Source: Luffa acutangula (taxonomy: Eukaryota; Streptophyta; Magnoliopsida; Cucurbitales; Cucurbitaceae). From it: a DNA stretch of 64,000 nucleotides. Below, piece after piece: positions 49,124 through 61,470 of the stretch. A program made the translations under genes and the position numbers. The stretch covers positions 44,272,482 through 44,336,481 of the forward strand of contig CM072094.1 in assembly GCA_036850905.1 (NCBI GenBank). The letters are read 5' to 3'. Within the stretch, counting starts at the first letter, position 1, and each line of letters begins with the position of its first letter. The notes beneath the pieces were generated by a model. The model was not told where the DNA came from, searched no databases, and worked only from the letters and a program-made list of their open reading frames with translations.

Positions 49124-49948
49124 GGGGGTGTTTGGGACACTGAATATGTTATAATAACCCCTTATTATAACCTATTCAATGTTTGGGGCACCAATAAAAA
49201 TAATTGGTGAGGTGAGTTATTTTAATCCCCGATTATTCAACCCACTACAGTAACTATCTTCCCACTTCTTCCATGCGACTCCTTGACTTTTCCGACGACC
49301 GCCGGCCGCCGTCAGCCAACGAAGTTTCCGACGAATTTTCCGACGACCGCCGACGACTTTCCCGGCAATCGCCGATGACTTTTCTGGCCACCAATTTTTT
49401 TTCCATATTTCTTCTCAATTTCATTTTGAAAAATATAAAAAATAAAAATAAAGAAAAAAACATCAAAAGTTGCCGGAAAAGTCGTTGACAACATCGAAGG
49501 TTAATCAACTTTAAAAAAAAAACATTCAAACGAAATTATATTTACCACACTCAAGTTTATTTCAAATGATTTTATTGATTAAAAAAAAAAAAAAACTAAT
49601 ATGATTTTTGAACTAAACATTTACAATTTTTATTTTGGCAATACTAAAAGTTAACTAATATGATTTTTCTATACCAAAACCTAAACTTTTTTGCTTTGTA
49701 ACAAAAAAAAAAAAAGCATAACCCTAAATCAAATCAAAGTGTTGTATATCATAAAAAAAAACTAGAAAAAGAAAACAGTCAGTTTGAACCTTTGATTCAG
49801 AACCTCATGTTAAAACAGATCAACACTCCAAACACAGATTATTTTATCCCAGACTATAATAATCTGCACCCCAAACACAGATTATTATAACCCCAGATTA
49901 TTATAATTGCCAGATTATTATAACCAATTCAGCGCCCCAAACAGCCCC
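49124..49948. mobile_element. PIF/Harbinger-like MITE carrying a GC-rich insert
   Basis: Left end GGGGGTGTTTGGGAC, right end CCCCAAACAGCCCC, flanked by TTA at 49121-49123 and 49949-49951. Subterminal 'ttataataacc' / 'agattattataacc' words repeat near both ends. A GC-rich stretch at about 49255-49390 (ccgacgaccgccg...) stands out from the AT-rich body and recalls coding DNA, but no domain is recognised in the frames there. Confidence 0.8.
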
Positions 49949-50047
49949 TTAGTGTTGACCTATGCTCACTTTGACATAATTTTTGTCATAATACTTAATA
50001 GCAAGCATAACTTTTTTATTAAAAAAAAGTTACCTAAAAAAAGTTTA

Positions 50048-50403
50048 GGCCTCGTTTGATAACCATTTGGTTTTTTGTTTTTGAAAAGTATGCTTGTTTT
50101 TTCCTAAATTTCCTACCATGATTTTCATCCTTGTTAAAGATCCATTTGAATTCCAAGCCAAATTCTAAAAACAAAAACAAAATTTTCAAAACTACTTTTT
50201 CTTGTACATTAAACTATGATCAGATTGACTAGAAAATAAAATTGGACTTGGTTTTTAACAAGGGAAAAAAATTGGACTTGGTTTTTAACACGGATAAAAA
50301 AAATTGATACTAAAACAAAGAAACTTATAGGTGAGAGTAGGTGTGTATGGACTTAATTTTCAAAAACTAAAAACAAAAAACCAAATGGTTATCAAACGGG
50401 ACC
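50048..50403. mobile_element. PIF/Harbinger-like MITE (family D, copy 2)
   Basis: GGCCTCGTTTGATAACCATT at the left, GGTTATCAAACGGGACC at the right, TTA at 50045-50047 and 50404-50406. Longer than the copy at 16452-16743, partly through an internal direct repeat of 'attggacttggtttttaaca' at about 50240-50290. Confidence 0.85.
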
Positions 50404-50559
50404 TTAAATTTTGTCATCGTTGTTTAAAATTCAGAGTGAGAATTAAAAATTTAACCTATACGAGAGCATTCATAATCTAAATTCAAAATTTTTAAACAAT
50501 AGATTTTTTTTTTGAAAGATTGTTATATTTAATTCTAATAGATTTTTTTTTATGTGAAA

Positions 50560-50690
50560 TGAGGATTTGAATCTTCACCTTTTCGTTGAAATTATAATCT
50601 CTCGATCAGTTGAGTTATATACATATAATTTACATCCAGAAGGTTGAAGATTCGAATCCCACACCTTGAAACTAAAGAAAAAAAACACTA
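50560..50690 (+). mobile_element. SINE-like tRNA-derived relic
   Basis: A tRNA-like word order (tctcgatcagttgagtt ... gaagattcgaatccca) ends in an A-rich tail near 50675. No clear target duplication. Confidence 0.4.
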
Positions 50691-50739
50691 ATTAAACTAC
50701 ATTAGGGTGAAAATTAAAGAAAAAAAATACATTTGGTTT

Positions 50740-51115
50740 TATGGAAAGTGACAAGGACACTTGGCCAGCATGTGTTGGGCGCGTTTCGTCACGCGCGTGA
50801 TCTGATGTTTCGCTTAGAGGGACGATGAAGTTAGAACCGGGACACGTGGAAGGCTGGATGACGCCTCGTTTTACTATGTTGGAGAAGGGAACAGTTGGCA
50901 GCGTCCCATACCTGTCTCGCTGTTATACAAAAAAGACGTGGGAGGTGGGCCCCACCCACGCTGCTCAACGACGGCCAAGTGGGCTCCACATGCGTGCCAG
51001 CTCAGACACGCCCAAATCCTCCTCTCTCTCTTCTCTTTGGTTTCATTTCCACAAATTATTATTATGCCTCTATTTCTATTTTGACATTTGCCTCTCCTCA
51101 ATTATAAATAATCTT
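50740..51115 (+). promoter_or_regulatory. GC-rich promoter-like island without an assigned gene
   Basis: In an AT-rich setting, about 300 bases hold a CACGTG (50842-50847), a GTGGGCCCCAC core near 50946 (site II/TCP type), a CT-rich stretch near 51020, and TATAAATA near 51103. No long coding frame follows within 500 bases. The frame 50825-51148 has no domain. Confidence 0.35.
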
Positions 51116-51333
51116 ATATTCTTTTTTTTTTTTCATTTTTTTAATTAACTTCGTTCTTGTTATTTAATTATTATATTCGTAGTATATATTTTTAAAGATC
51201 GCTGCCTTCTTAAGACCTTGAAGATGCTAAGATAAAATATTCACGATTTCCATCGGAAAATATAAAATAATTATCCATGCAATCATTAATTAATAAATAT
51301 TCAAAGAAATATTTTGTTAGTGTTCGTAACGAT

Positions 51334-51690
51334 ACGTCATTGAATTTCTTTGTTAATTTTATAAAGTTACAGACCAATCAAATTCAAGACGTGTCCACTG
51401 TATTTAGTTTAAATTGTAATACTATAAATAGTCATACTATTTTCTATTTTATTCTTGATTTATATCTATATACTTCTATTTTATTCTTGATTTATATATA
51501 CGTCATTGAATTTCTTTGTTAATTTTATAAAGTTATAGACCAATCAAAATCAAGGACGTGTCCACTGTATTTAGTTTAAAGTGTAATACTATAAATAGTC
51601 ATAATACTTCTTTTCTTTTCAAAAAAAAATAGTCATAATACTTCCGTTTCAAAAAAAAAAAAAATAGTCATAATACTTCTATTTTATTCT
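51334..51690. repeat. Tandem duplication with 166-bp period
   Basis: Unit 1 starts at 51334 (acgtcattgaatttctttg), unit 2 at 51500 with a few base changes (acagaccaatcaaatt / atagaccaatcaaaat). Unit 2 is followed by small repeats of 'atagtcataatacttc' joined by A runs. Confidence 0.9.
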
Positions 51691-52004
51691 TGATTTATAT
51701 ATATTTTATTTGTTGAATTGTGTTAATTATTTGCTTATTACGCGCAATTTTTTATATTCTACCAACTTGAATTTTTAGATTAATATTTCTTGTTTGGTAC
51801 CGTACATAACTATTTTTTTTTTTTCTTTTTTAGAATAGGTGGGTTGATTAATGATTAAAATGCATGATAATGTAAATAAATGAGTTTATATAGGGAGAAA
51901 ATGAATCTTAGGTGCTACTTAGATTGTGACTTTTAAAATTTAAATTCCTCAAAAAAAGAACTTCTAAAATTGAAAATGTAATTAAGCTGGAATTATATTG
52001 CCAT
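51691..52004. other. AT-rich intergenic DNA; no gene seen
   Basis: Nothing recognisable apart from a T run near 51812. Confidence 0.4.
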
Positions 52005-52009
52005 CAACT

Positions 52010-52553
52010 TGTTGATGGCAAAATCCGGACAGGAATGCAAATGTTGATGATGTACTAAAAAAAATTTGGACATGAGGAACTCACTTGATCTTCACGTGTC
52101 ACAAACGGTAAATTTGTATGAGTGGGGGAAGACACGTGACCTGCAAAATAGTAAACATGCACACCGGTGTGGCGCCTCCAATGCTTAAGTCAAAAAAATG
52201 ATGGAAGAACTAGAGAGCAAGAGGAGAAGTCAAGAATAGAGTTCGGGATCCTTTCTTCAATGATGAAGAAGGGTTTAAATACTTGCTCATGCCTAAGGAT
52301 TTTTAAGCGTTTGGAGGCAATCCAGGGCTGAACCAGGTGGAAACGGGGCGTCCAGGAGCATCGAAGACCAAACGGAGTCGGACGCGCGGGCCGAGCAGGG
52401 GGTCAGGCCAAAAGCCCGATCCCTTCAGCCTTGGCTCGACCCATTGGCCCGTTTCGCCTCTGGGGTCCATCCTCCGGTCCTATTTCTGGGCTCGTGTTGG
52501 GTTGTCCTCGTCAGCTCCATGTACATCGGAGTGGTCCAAAATTACCTATACCA
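52010..52553 (+). mobile_element. Solo LTR, family A (copy 5)
   Basis: It starts TGTTGATGG and follows the family (gatcttcacgtgtcac, cacaccggtgtgg, gatgcttaagtca-like, gtcctcgtcagctcc) to attacctatacca. The 3' CA is altered and a 5-bp duplication is not clear. The GC-rich frames here are not genes. Confidence 0.75.
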
Positions 52554-53917
52554 AACTTAATCCCAAATATTCCTAAAAAAAATTCAAAACGCATCGTATT
52601 CTTTAAAGAGGAAAAAAAAACCTAGCTATGAATTGTGAATTAATGGATGAGAATCAAAGTTGGCCAAGATAATATAGACTTGGAACTCAAAAGAAGATGC
52701 CTTGTTGATTAGAATCTCTAGAATTTAATGTATGTAAAAAGCTAAAACACAACTTGATTCATTATTGACAAAAAGAAACTCTAACTTACTTTTATTTGTT
52801 TCTTTACATTAAATTTATAGTCTATTTTTATTTGTTTCTTTACATTAAATTTAACAAATAAGTGAATTCAACTTTTTAATATAATAAAAATAAACCATAC
52901 AAGATATTAATTAAGAGTTGTATTTTATTCCTGATAACCATTTTTTTTTTTAAAAAATAAAAGTGATTGAAGTGGAGACATTCAAAGTATTAATTACAAG
53001 TGGGATGATTTTAGGGGCAATACCATCATGATTTAAATTAAATAATAATAAATTGTTATTAATATTAAGCAACAAAATAAACAATTGACCAAAGACGACT
53101 AAAACTAACAAAAACTAATTATCAAACCAAACTGAAACCACAAAATTTATACAAACTAAATTAAGGGACTGTTTTTTCATTTCATGCTTTGTAAAATCAA
53201 ATCGATTGAAAAAAAAATGATTTAAATTATATCTTAAACGAAGTTTAGGTCGTTGTTAATTCTTTTCGCTCCACTAAAACTCTATTCTCGATATATACAT
53301 TCTTCATATTAACTTGTTCTTATAAGAAAATAATGGATGGTTAAATGAAGAAGCAAGATAAAATCCCCAATAAAAAATGGACCACCCTTAGTGGCATAAT
53401 ACTAATGTAAATCCCTTCTATGATTCAAACATATCCATATTTATATTATAAGTATTGATACCCAACTTTGCCATTTTTTGATTTCTCCCCAATATTTTAG
53501 TGCAAGTATATGACATCCCACACAACAAATATTCCCTTTTGCCCAAACCATAATAATCTTATTTTTGGAATTTTTTTCCTTTAAATTTCATTATCATCAA
53601 ACTCCCTATATCTCTATAACCTAAGCTTTGTTTGGTCATTATTAAAATCCATTCATCTATCTTGGAATGTTAAAAGGAATTGCACTCCCAAATGATTATT
53701 CTTTTTTGGCTTGGTACCTAACAAAAACACCTTAATTACTATAGTTAATAATATTATGATTAAAAAATTTAGTTGAGCTTTTTTCATTCTTTTCATCTTC
53801 TTTTCATAAAACTAAGTTTAGAATACACATGAAAATTAATATATTACTATTTTAACTTGAGCTAAATAACTCTTTGATTAAACTCGTATTTAATAATGAT
53901 ATATTGTTGTATATAAT
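52554..53917. other. AT-rich intergenic DNA; no gene seen
   Basis: A 36-bp period duplication (tttatttgtttctttacatt) occurs at 52791 and 52827. No gene could be supported. Confidence 0.45.
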
Positions 53918-53922
53918 ATAAT

Positions 53923-54406
53923 TGTTATAGGTAATTTTGGACCACTCCGATGTTCAAGGAGCTGACGAGGACAACCGAACAGAAATAGGCTGGAAGATGG
54001 ACCCCATAGGCGAAACGGGCCTTGGGCCGAGGCCGAGGCCCACGGGCAAGGGGGCCAAGCTCGGTCGCCTTCGTTCGATCCCTCCTGCCTCTGGGTGCCC
54101 CGGTTCTGCCTGGTTCGTCTCGAAAGACCTCCAAATTTCTAAAAACCCTAGGAGTATGAACATGTATTTAAACCCCTCTTTGCCACTGAAGAAGGGGACC
54201 CGAACTCTATTCTTTGATCTCCTTCTTGCTCTCTAGTCCTTCCTTCCGTTTCCTGACTTAAGCATCGGAGGCGGTGTGGCTAGCACCACACCGGTGTGCA
54301 GGTTTACTGTCTTGCAAGCCACGTCTTTCCCCTTCTCAAACAAATTTATCGTTGGTGGCACGTGAAGGTCAGATGAGTTCTACACGACCAAATTTGACCA
54401 TCAACA
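53923..54406 (-). mobile_element. Solo LTR, family A (copy 6), exact duplication ATAAT
   Basis: TGTTATAGG ... CCATCAACA, flanked by ATAAT at 53918-53922 and 54407-54411. Contains the cttaagcatcggagg and caccacaccggtgtgcagg blocks. At 484 bp it is the shortest copy with a clean duplication. Confidence 0.9.
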
Positions 54407-54411
54407 ATAAT

Positions 54412-56393
54412 TAAATGCACATTGAGTCTAAAATGATGTTAATAATATTGTCCAAAACATGCATATACCACTTGAGCTATCTTAAATGAATACTTGAGTC
54501 GTGAGAAAAAAAATGTAATGTGTAACCATTATCAACACTTTATTGGTTATTAATTTTTTTTATGATACTAAATTTATCATTTATCAATCATGATGTTATA
54601 TTGTATATATAAAATAACATTATTTCATTCAACATTTTCACACACAAGACCTAGGCCATGTATTTGGTTAATCTGTCATAAAATACTTCTTTTACACAAT
54701 GTATTTTTAACCAGGGGTAAACCTTTGTAAAAAAGAAAAAGGCAAACCTTTGTAAAAAGGAACAAAACTTGGTAGTAGTCAACATCCTAAGCTATTTACA
54801 TCTTAGCCAATGAAACTTTTGCCTCATGAGTCAAAATTCAAAATCCAGCCAATATTTTTACTTTTTTTCTTTTCATAAGTAGGCTTAGCTCGGGAACCAT
54901 CAATGACCACATATATTCTTTTTGTAATGAAAGGTTATCTTTCTCTTTCAATATAAATATTCATCACACATTTTTCACCTAAATTGATAATAATTAAACT
55001 CTATATGTCAATCTGAACATAATTTAATTGACAAAGATATATATCTTTAATCAAAAGATTAGATGTTTGAATTTTTAATCCCCACATTTTGTTGAACTCA
55101 AACAAATTATTATAATAATAATTGAACGGTAAATGTTAAACTTACCTTCAACAATGTAATTTTTTTAAATTTTCATTAAAAATTAAATCGAATAAAATCT
55201 TTAAACAAAATATAACTTAGATAGTTGAACATTGATATACACGGTGTGAGTTGTAAATTTGTATTATCTGAGCAAATAGAAATTACACTCCTATCGTAAA
55301 ATTCACTATAGGTTAAATTAAATATTAGATAAAATCAGCTTAGGAAAATCTACATTGCAAAATGAAACTTAGGAAAAATACCAAAAATTTGTCTCTTGTT
55401 GAATGAATTAAAAAGATTAATAATAATAGGAAAAGTAACATGTGATTAGGTGGGAAGGCGGAACGTAAATTTGAAAAGAATTTCTGACCCTTTTTTCTCC
55501 ATTAATTTATTCGTTTATTTGAAATTAAAATTAAAAAGGAAAAAAGAAAATGACCAAGCGTAGAAGACAGCGGGCCCCACCGCAACCGCAAATCAAACAA
55601 TGATGCCTCGGATCGCGAACGGAACATTTTCCCCCAAAGCCGCATGAATGGCATTGCTGTATTTTGAACCACGTGCAGGGGCAAGTTTGTAAAATCCTCT
55701 AACTTATGAGGAGGGTAATCTCGACATTACGCTATTTAGCATCCAAATTTTCTAATTCATTTTATTTGTTATATATTTTTTTTCTTTATCATACATTTTA
55801 TTTATTACTAGTTTAACATAACTACTTACGTTTCAAAAAAAAAAAAAAAAAAGAGTTTAACATAACTACTTTAGAATAAAACTACTTTTTTTTTTCTTCT
55901 TCAATTTATTGCTATATTTATCAATTTGTTGAAATTAACAAAAAGTAATTAAATGTGTGTATATATAGATGAAAAGTAGTTTTTTTTTTTTTTTAAGAGA
56001 CAAACAATAGTTGTTTTACACTACCTTGTTTTAACTTCTTCACAATTATTTAAAAGAAGTTTTTCTTCAATTATTAAAATTACTTTTAAATAATTACAAC
56101 CATCATATTCTCTAATTAAATAAAAAGTAAGACATTAATTAATTAAACTCATTTTTCACTAGTAAAATACCTAAGATAACACACATTTATTTCACCATAA
56201 ACCTTCTTTTTAATTTTCGCACAACAAAGATAGGGGTGAAATAGATGCCTTAGCTCTTCTCAAAAAAAAAAAAAAAAAGCCTTAACTATTGTATTATGTT
56301 GATTCTAATTAGAGAATAAAAGTTGTAAGTCAATAATATATCTATTTCAATAGATATTATACATAACAGTCACTTACTACCTACAAGAGCATA
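54412..56393. other. Intergenic DNA with one GC-richer segment
   Basis: Mostly AT-rich. A tRNA-like relic lies at about 55020-55095. At 55555-55690 a GC-richer piece (gcgggccccaccgc, ccacgtgcagg) resembles the island at 50740-51115. No gene is seen. Confidence 0.4.
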
Positions 56394-56398
56394 ACTCA

Positions 56399-56995
56399 TG
56401 TTATAGGCAATTTTGGACCACACCGATGTACGAGGAGCTGACGAGGACAACCGAGGAGAAATCAGGCTGGGATACGGGCCAAGGAGGCGAAGCCGGCAAG
56501 CGGGACGGGCCAAGGCCGAAGGGGTCGGGTTTTTGGCCCGACCCCCTGTTCGGCCTCGGCCATGGGCCAAGGCCGACCCTCGGCCCGCTCGCGCGGGCCA
56601 AGCCCGTTCGGTCTCGTCTGGTCCCCACCGCCTCTGGCTGCCCCGGTTTCGCCTAGTTTGACCTAAAACGCCTCCGAATCCCTAAAAACTCTAGGAGGAT
56701 GAGCAGGTATTTATACCCCTCTTCGCCGTTGAAGAAAGGGACCCAAATTCTATCCCTAAACACTATTCTATATTCTCCACTCTCTGCTCTTGCTCTTACT
56801 TTTCCACCCCTACCGTTCTGCTTGCTGACTTAAGCATCGAACTGACTTAAGCATCAGAGCCGGTGTGGCGAGCACCACACCGGTGTGCAGGTTTACTGTC
56901 TTGCAGGCCACGTCTTCCCCCCTCATCTACAAATTTACCGTTGGTGGCACGTGAAGGTCAGGTGAGTTCTCTCTGACCAAAATCGACCATCAACA
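56399..56995 (-). mobile_element. Solo LTR, family A (copy 7), exact duplication ACTCA
   Basis: TGTTATAGGC ... CCATCAACA between ACTCA at 56394-56398 and 56996-57000. GC-rich overlapping hairpins at about 56510-56600. Near 56830-56870 the 'gacttaagcatc' block is duplicated in tandem. It lies about 600 bases from the PIP5K leader. Confidence 0.9.
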
Positions 56996-57000
56996 ACTCA

Positions 57001-57540
57001 ACTGATATAAAGTTGTACTCATAGACCTACTCACAACCAAGTCTATGGTTCAAATCCACATCTTATTAACTATATATACAATAAAGAGGACACAAAAAAT
57101 AGAGGGAAGGGTAGAATGGTAAAAAGGGGAGACAAAAATACAAAAGTAGAAGAGAGAAACTTTGCTTCATTTGTATGAGCAGCAGCAGTAGGATTAGACA
57201 GTGGAAGAGCGACTTCCCCAGGAAAAGCCGCCTCATTTACTCTCTCCCTTTTTTTTTTTTTTTTTTTTTTCTTTTAATATTCAGAGTTTAAACCTCTTAT
57301 TTCTTTTTCTCTCCCCCTTTATTTTATTTACTTTCTTTTTTTGATTTCTTCTTCTTCTTCTTCTTCTCTCTCTATACTATACCCCTTTCTTTTTTCATCT
57401 CTGCCTCGTCCTCTGTTTAGCTTGTAGCCATCCCACCTATTCTCTCATCACAGCGCCTACGAAAAGCGTGGAAACAACTGCTGCACAGAGAAACAAAGAA
57501 ACAAAACCCACAGAGAGAAACAGAGAAACTGCCTTCTCTC
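57001..57540 (+). promoter_or_regulatory. Promoter and 5' leader region of the PIP5K gene
   Basis: It begins with a tRNA-like word order (gatataaagttgt ... ggttcaaatcc) that may be a SINE relic. Then come a poly-T/CT-rich tract (57240-57400) and (CTT)n, common around plant transcription starts. No TATA box could be placed with confidence. Confidence 0.4.
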
Positions 57541-57542
57541 TA

Positions 57543-57669
57543 ATGACCCTGAAATTTTCTTGAAGGGTTTTTAAACCTGCTGCTGGAGAGATGCTCAGTA
57601 TTCTTTACGCCTCACTGGGCTTTCTTCACGGAACACAATTTCCTTAACCCGCCTGAGATGCACAGGTAG
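57543..57669 (+). promoter_or_regulatory. Three upstream ORFs in the PIP5K leader
   Basis: Short frames start at 57543 (6 codons), 57591 (18 codons, stop 57645-57647) and 57658 (3 codons), all ending before the main ATG at 57739. The main ATG has a weak context (tttATGT), so these could lower translation. Confidence 0.55.
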
Positions 57670-57738
57670 CCAACGGGAAAGAAGAGAAATAGAGAAACAG
57701 AACAAACTGAGAGAGTCACTGGGGGAAAAGGGTGTTTT

Positions 57739-60700
57739 ATGTGCGCCTGGAAAATGCGAGAGGCACTGGCGTCTGATGACCCTAACGAATTCCTCTCTTC
57801 TACCCACAAGAAGAAGAAATCCGATGACGATAAGCTAGATAAAGATTCACAGAAACCCATGCCGCAGTTGCAGATGGTGGCTGTTCCTCCGGTAGTGCTT
57901 GTGAATCGTAGCCGATCCCAAGCGAGTTCGAGAAGGGTTACACCCACTACGTTAACAACCACCCCTTCCATAGCGACGGCCGCTGTCGACTCTGTTTCCG
58001 GCGACGGGACTGGAATCGTCTTGCCGACGGCCGTGGAGAAGCACCTTCCGAACGGGGATCTGTACATTGGGAGTTGCTTGGGGAGCGTGCCGCACGGATC
58101 GGGTAAGTATTTGTGGACTGATGGGTGCATGTATGAGGGTGAGTGGAAGAGGGGTAAGGCCTCGGGGAAAGGGAAATTTTCTTGGCCTTCTGGAGCCACC
58201 TATGAAGGCGAATTCAAGTCGGGTCGGATGGAAGGGACCGGCACTTTCATCGGATCCGATGGCGACACTTATCGTGGTTCGTGGAGTGCAGATCGGAAAC
58301 ACGGTTTCGGCCAGAAACGATACGCCAATGGCGATTTCTACGACGGAACGTGGAAGCGAAACGTGCAGGACGGAAATGGCCGTTATGTATGGAAGAATGG
58401 GAACGAGTATGTGGGTGAGTGGAAGAACGGGTTGATGTCCGGCCAAGGGGTTTTGATTTGGGCAAACGGGAATCGGTACGAAGGTCAATGGGAGAACGGA
58501 GTTCCGAAAGGGAATGGGGTTTTCAGTTTGCTCGACGGTAGTAGCCATACCAGTGAATGGAATAAGGAAATGAAAATCCAGCAATACAATGGAAGTTTCG
58601 ATTCGCTTGAAAAAACCCAGAGCAATGGGGTTGTTGAGAGCGAGAATCTGACGGCAACATTCAGGAAAAGGTCTTCGGTCGACGCTGCGAGAGGCAGTTT
58701 GACGGAGAGGAATTTTCCGAGGATTTGCATTTGGGAATCGGACGGCGAAGCCGGCGACATCACTTGTGATATACTCGATAATGTGGAGGCTTCGATGTTG
58801 TATCGAGATGGATTTAGACAGTTTAGGCGAAGTCCTTGTTGTTTATCGAACGATGCGAAGAAACCAGGGCAGACGATTTCCAAGGGGCATAAGAATTACG
58901 AACTCATGCTCAATCTCCAACAGGGTATAAGGTAATAATCGAATGAGCTGCGGCTGCCCTAGTTCATCTGAAATGCTCGTTTCTCCAACTGGATATGTGA
59001 ATAATGCTGGTTTTAGGGTTTTCTCTATGCTCTGATCTTGATTGGATTTTACTGGGGTTTTCCGTAGGTATTCTATTGGGAAGCACGCTTCGATCCTGCG
59101 GGACCTTAAGCCTAGTGATTTCGATCCGAAGGAAAAGTTCTGGACGAGATTTCCACCAGAAGGATCGAAAATTACGCCCCCTCATCAATCCGTGGAGTTT
59201 CGATGGAAGGATTACTGTCCCTTGGTGTTCAGGTATTCTTCAATTCTCAAAGCTTCTGTTCAGTTTGATCTTTGTTGTGTTCAATCAGTGACTAAATTTT
59301 CGTCGCAATCCTTGTGTAACATAGACATCTGAGGGACCTGTTTCGAGTTGATCCTGCGGATTACATGCTAGCTATTTGTGGAAATGACACACTTAGAGAG
59401 CTCTCTTCTCCAGGAAAGAGTGGAAGTTTCTTCTACTTAACTCAGGATGATAGGTTTATGATAAAGACGGTGAAGAAATCAGAAGTGAAGGTCCGTTGCC
59501 CTCTAAATACCAACTCTGTAATTCCTTTAGGATTCTGATTGGCGTTGTGTTGTTTTTGGATTGCATGATATGTTGGAGGATGATCATTGATGAAATTATT
59601 ACTTCTTCAGGTTCTCATCAGGATGTTGCCGAGTTATTATGACCACGTATGTCGTTACGAGAATTCTCTCGTGACGAAATTCTTCGGTGTGCATTGTGTG
59701 AAACCAATTGGTGGGCAAAAGGTGGGTGGTGTTTTACTCTAGACTTTGGTTTGTTATGCTTTTCCAGATAAGTTACTGTTAAAATTTGTGTTGCTTCTAA
59801 CTTAATCTTTGTATTGGAACTAGACACGGTTTATTGTGATGGGCAACTTATTCTGCTCTGAATACCGGATTCATCGGCGATTTGATCTAAAGGGATCCTC
59901 CCATGGCCGATCAACTGATAAGCCTGCGGGAGAAATTGATGAAACCACTACACTGAAGGATCTTGATCTTAATTTTGTGTTTCGCCTTCAGCAAAGTCGG
60001 TTCCAAGAACTCATCAAGTAAGTTTCAACTTTCAGAATGTATGGTCGTTGCAGTCTCCATTTACCGGCATTGAATTTAACCTTAATGTTTTGAAAATATG
60101 ACAGGCAAATTAACCGAGACTGTGAGTTCTTGGAAGCTGAGAGAATCATGGATTACAGTCTTCTGGTTGGTCTTCATTTCCGGGATGAAAATAGATATGA
60201 CAAGATGGGCTTATCACCATTTCTATTGCGATCTGGTAAATATTCTGATCTCCACAACGTTGTCATGTGCAAGATCTATGCTGGGGGATTTGATAAGCTA
60301 AAAACCACTTGTGCTATCTTGCAGGTTATAAAGATTCTTATCAGAATGAAAAGTTTATGCGTGGCTGTCGCTTTCTTGAAGCAGAGCTGCAGGATATGGA
60401 TCGAGTTTTAGCTGGCCAGTATGTTTCTTGTCCATTTCTCTATTGCTGCTTTTTTACCATTGAACATTATTATGAACGAATAGGTTGAATATACAATAAG
60501 CATGGGTCAATGCTATTCAATTATTTGACTATGGTTGTAACTTATTACATATTGAGTACTGGCCCTTTTCTTTTCAAGCAAATGTTTCAACATCTTAATC
60601 ATCCTTCTTAGTCCTTCCTACGTTTGAAAGAGACACTCAATCTCAATGATTTTTAACCCGATGCATTCTGTTTCTTCCAGGAAACCTTTAATTAGGTTAG

Positions 60701-60990
60701 GAGCCAATATGCCAGCAAGAGCAGAACGAATGGCTAGAAGGAGCGACTTCGACCAGTATACCCCTGGTGGGACGAGCCATTTGATCCCATCTAGGAGTGG
60801 TGAAATCTACGAAGTTGTCCTATATTTTGGGATCATCGACATCCTACAAGACTACGACATCAGCAAGAAATTGGAGCATGCATACAAATCCTTACAAGTC
60901 GATCCAATCTCAATATCAGCAGTCGACCCAAAGCTCTATTCAAAAAGATTCCGAGACTTCATAGGGAGGATTTTCATAGAAGACAGGTGA
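57739..60990 (+). CDS. PIP5K: Phosphatidylinositol-4-phosphate 5-kinase with MORN repeats, 8 exons
   Basis: It makes PI(4,5)P2 from PI4P at the plasma membrane. Exons: 57739-58931, 59068-59232, 59325-59490, 59611-59721, 59824-60017, 60105-60235, 60325-60418, 60681-60990; all GT-AG, all in phase, 787 aa. Residues 1-100 are a charged, Ser/Thr-rich head. Seven MORN repeats run from about 109 to 264 (YxGxWxxGxxxGxG), with a degenerate eighth near 270. A linker reaches about 395. The lipid kinase domain holds GKSGSFFYL and the lysine of MIKT, the IHRRFDLKGSS block, MDYSLLVG at 625-632, IID at 736-738 and the activation loop ISKKLEHAYKS at 745-755, whose KK supports PI4P preference. The frame through 60236-60324 is an 89-bp intron, not coding. 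This is a plant type I/II B PIP5K; subtype not assigned. Confidence 0.95.
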
Positions 60991-61470
60991 AAGAGGAAAG
61001 AAGATGGGACAGCTAACCATCATCCAATCGGTAAAAGATTTCCAACCGAATCTTCGATCGACCAGAGACTCGAAGAGTAAGGTTGCATGTGAACTTCCAT
61101 GCTCCAGGTTCGTAGAAGAGACTTGCATGGAACAGGAGCTCAAATACAACTTACAATTGGGGAAAAAGCTTGGCATTCATTGGCACATGGAAGTTTTTAT
61201 GGCTGATTTTGCAGAGCAGCCAAACTCTAGAGGGAAGGGGGAGGGGGTAAAGTCTTTTTATATAATGTACATTCAATGCAAGAAAGAGGGAGATTTGGTA
61301 TTGAAAGAGTTCCCTCACGTTGCTTTGGTTTTCATGGGGTGATTTTTTTTTTTTAGTCTTTGAATATGAAGATTTGAAAGATAGGTATATAGGTAATGGA
61401 GAAAAAGATTCAAAATGGGGATTTGGGAAGGGTGGGGAAGGGAGTGGGCTTGGAATAAAGAGAAGTGTAC
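60991..61470 (+). other. Likely 3' UTR of the PIP5K gene
   Basis: Less AT-rich than the intergenic DNA. AATAAA at 61454-61459 is a plausible poly(A) signal. The overlapping open frame 61004-61342 has no domain and is taken as UTR. Confidence 0.5.

Noticed and set aside
58067..58584. Long frames on both strands inside the first PIP5K exon (for example 210 aa, minus)
   Set aside because: Shadow frames produced by the regular MORN-repeat coding sequence.
60236..60324. Continuous reading frame through the PIP5K region after LLRSG
   Set aside because: The family sequence continues only after 60324. The 89-bp segment has GT-AG ends and correct phase, so it is an intron.
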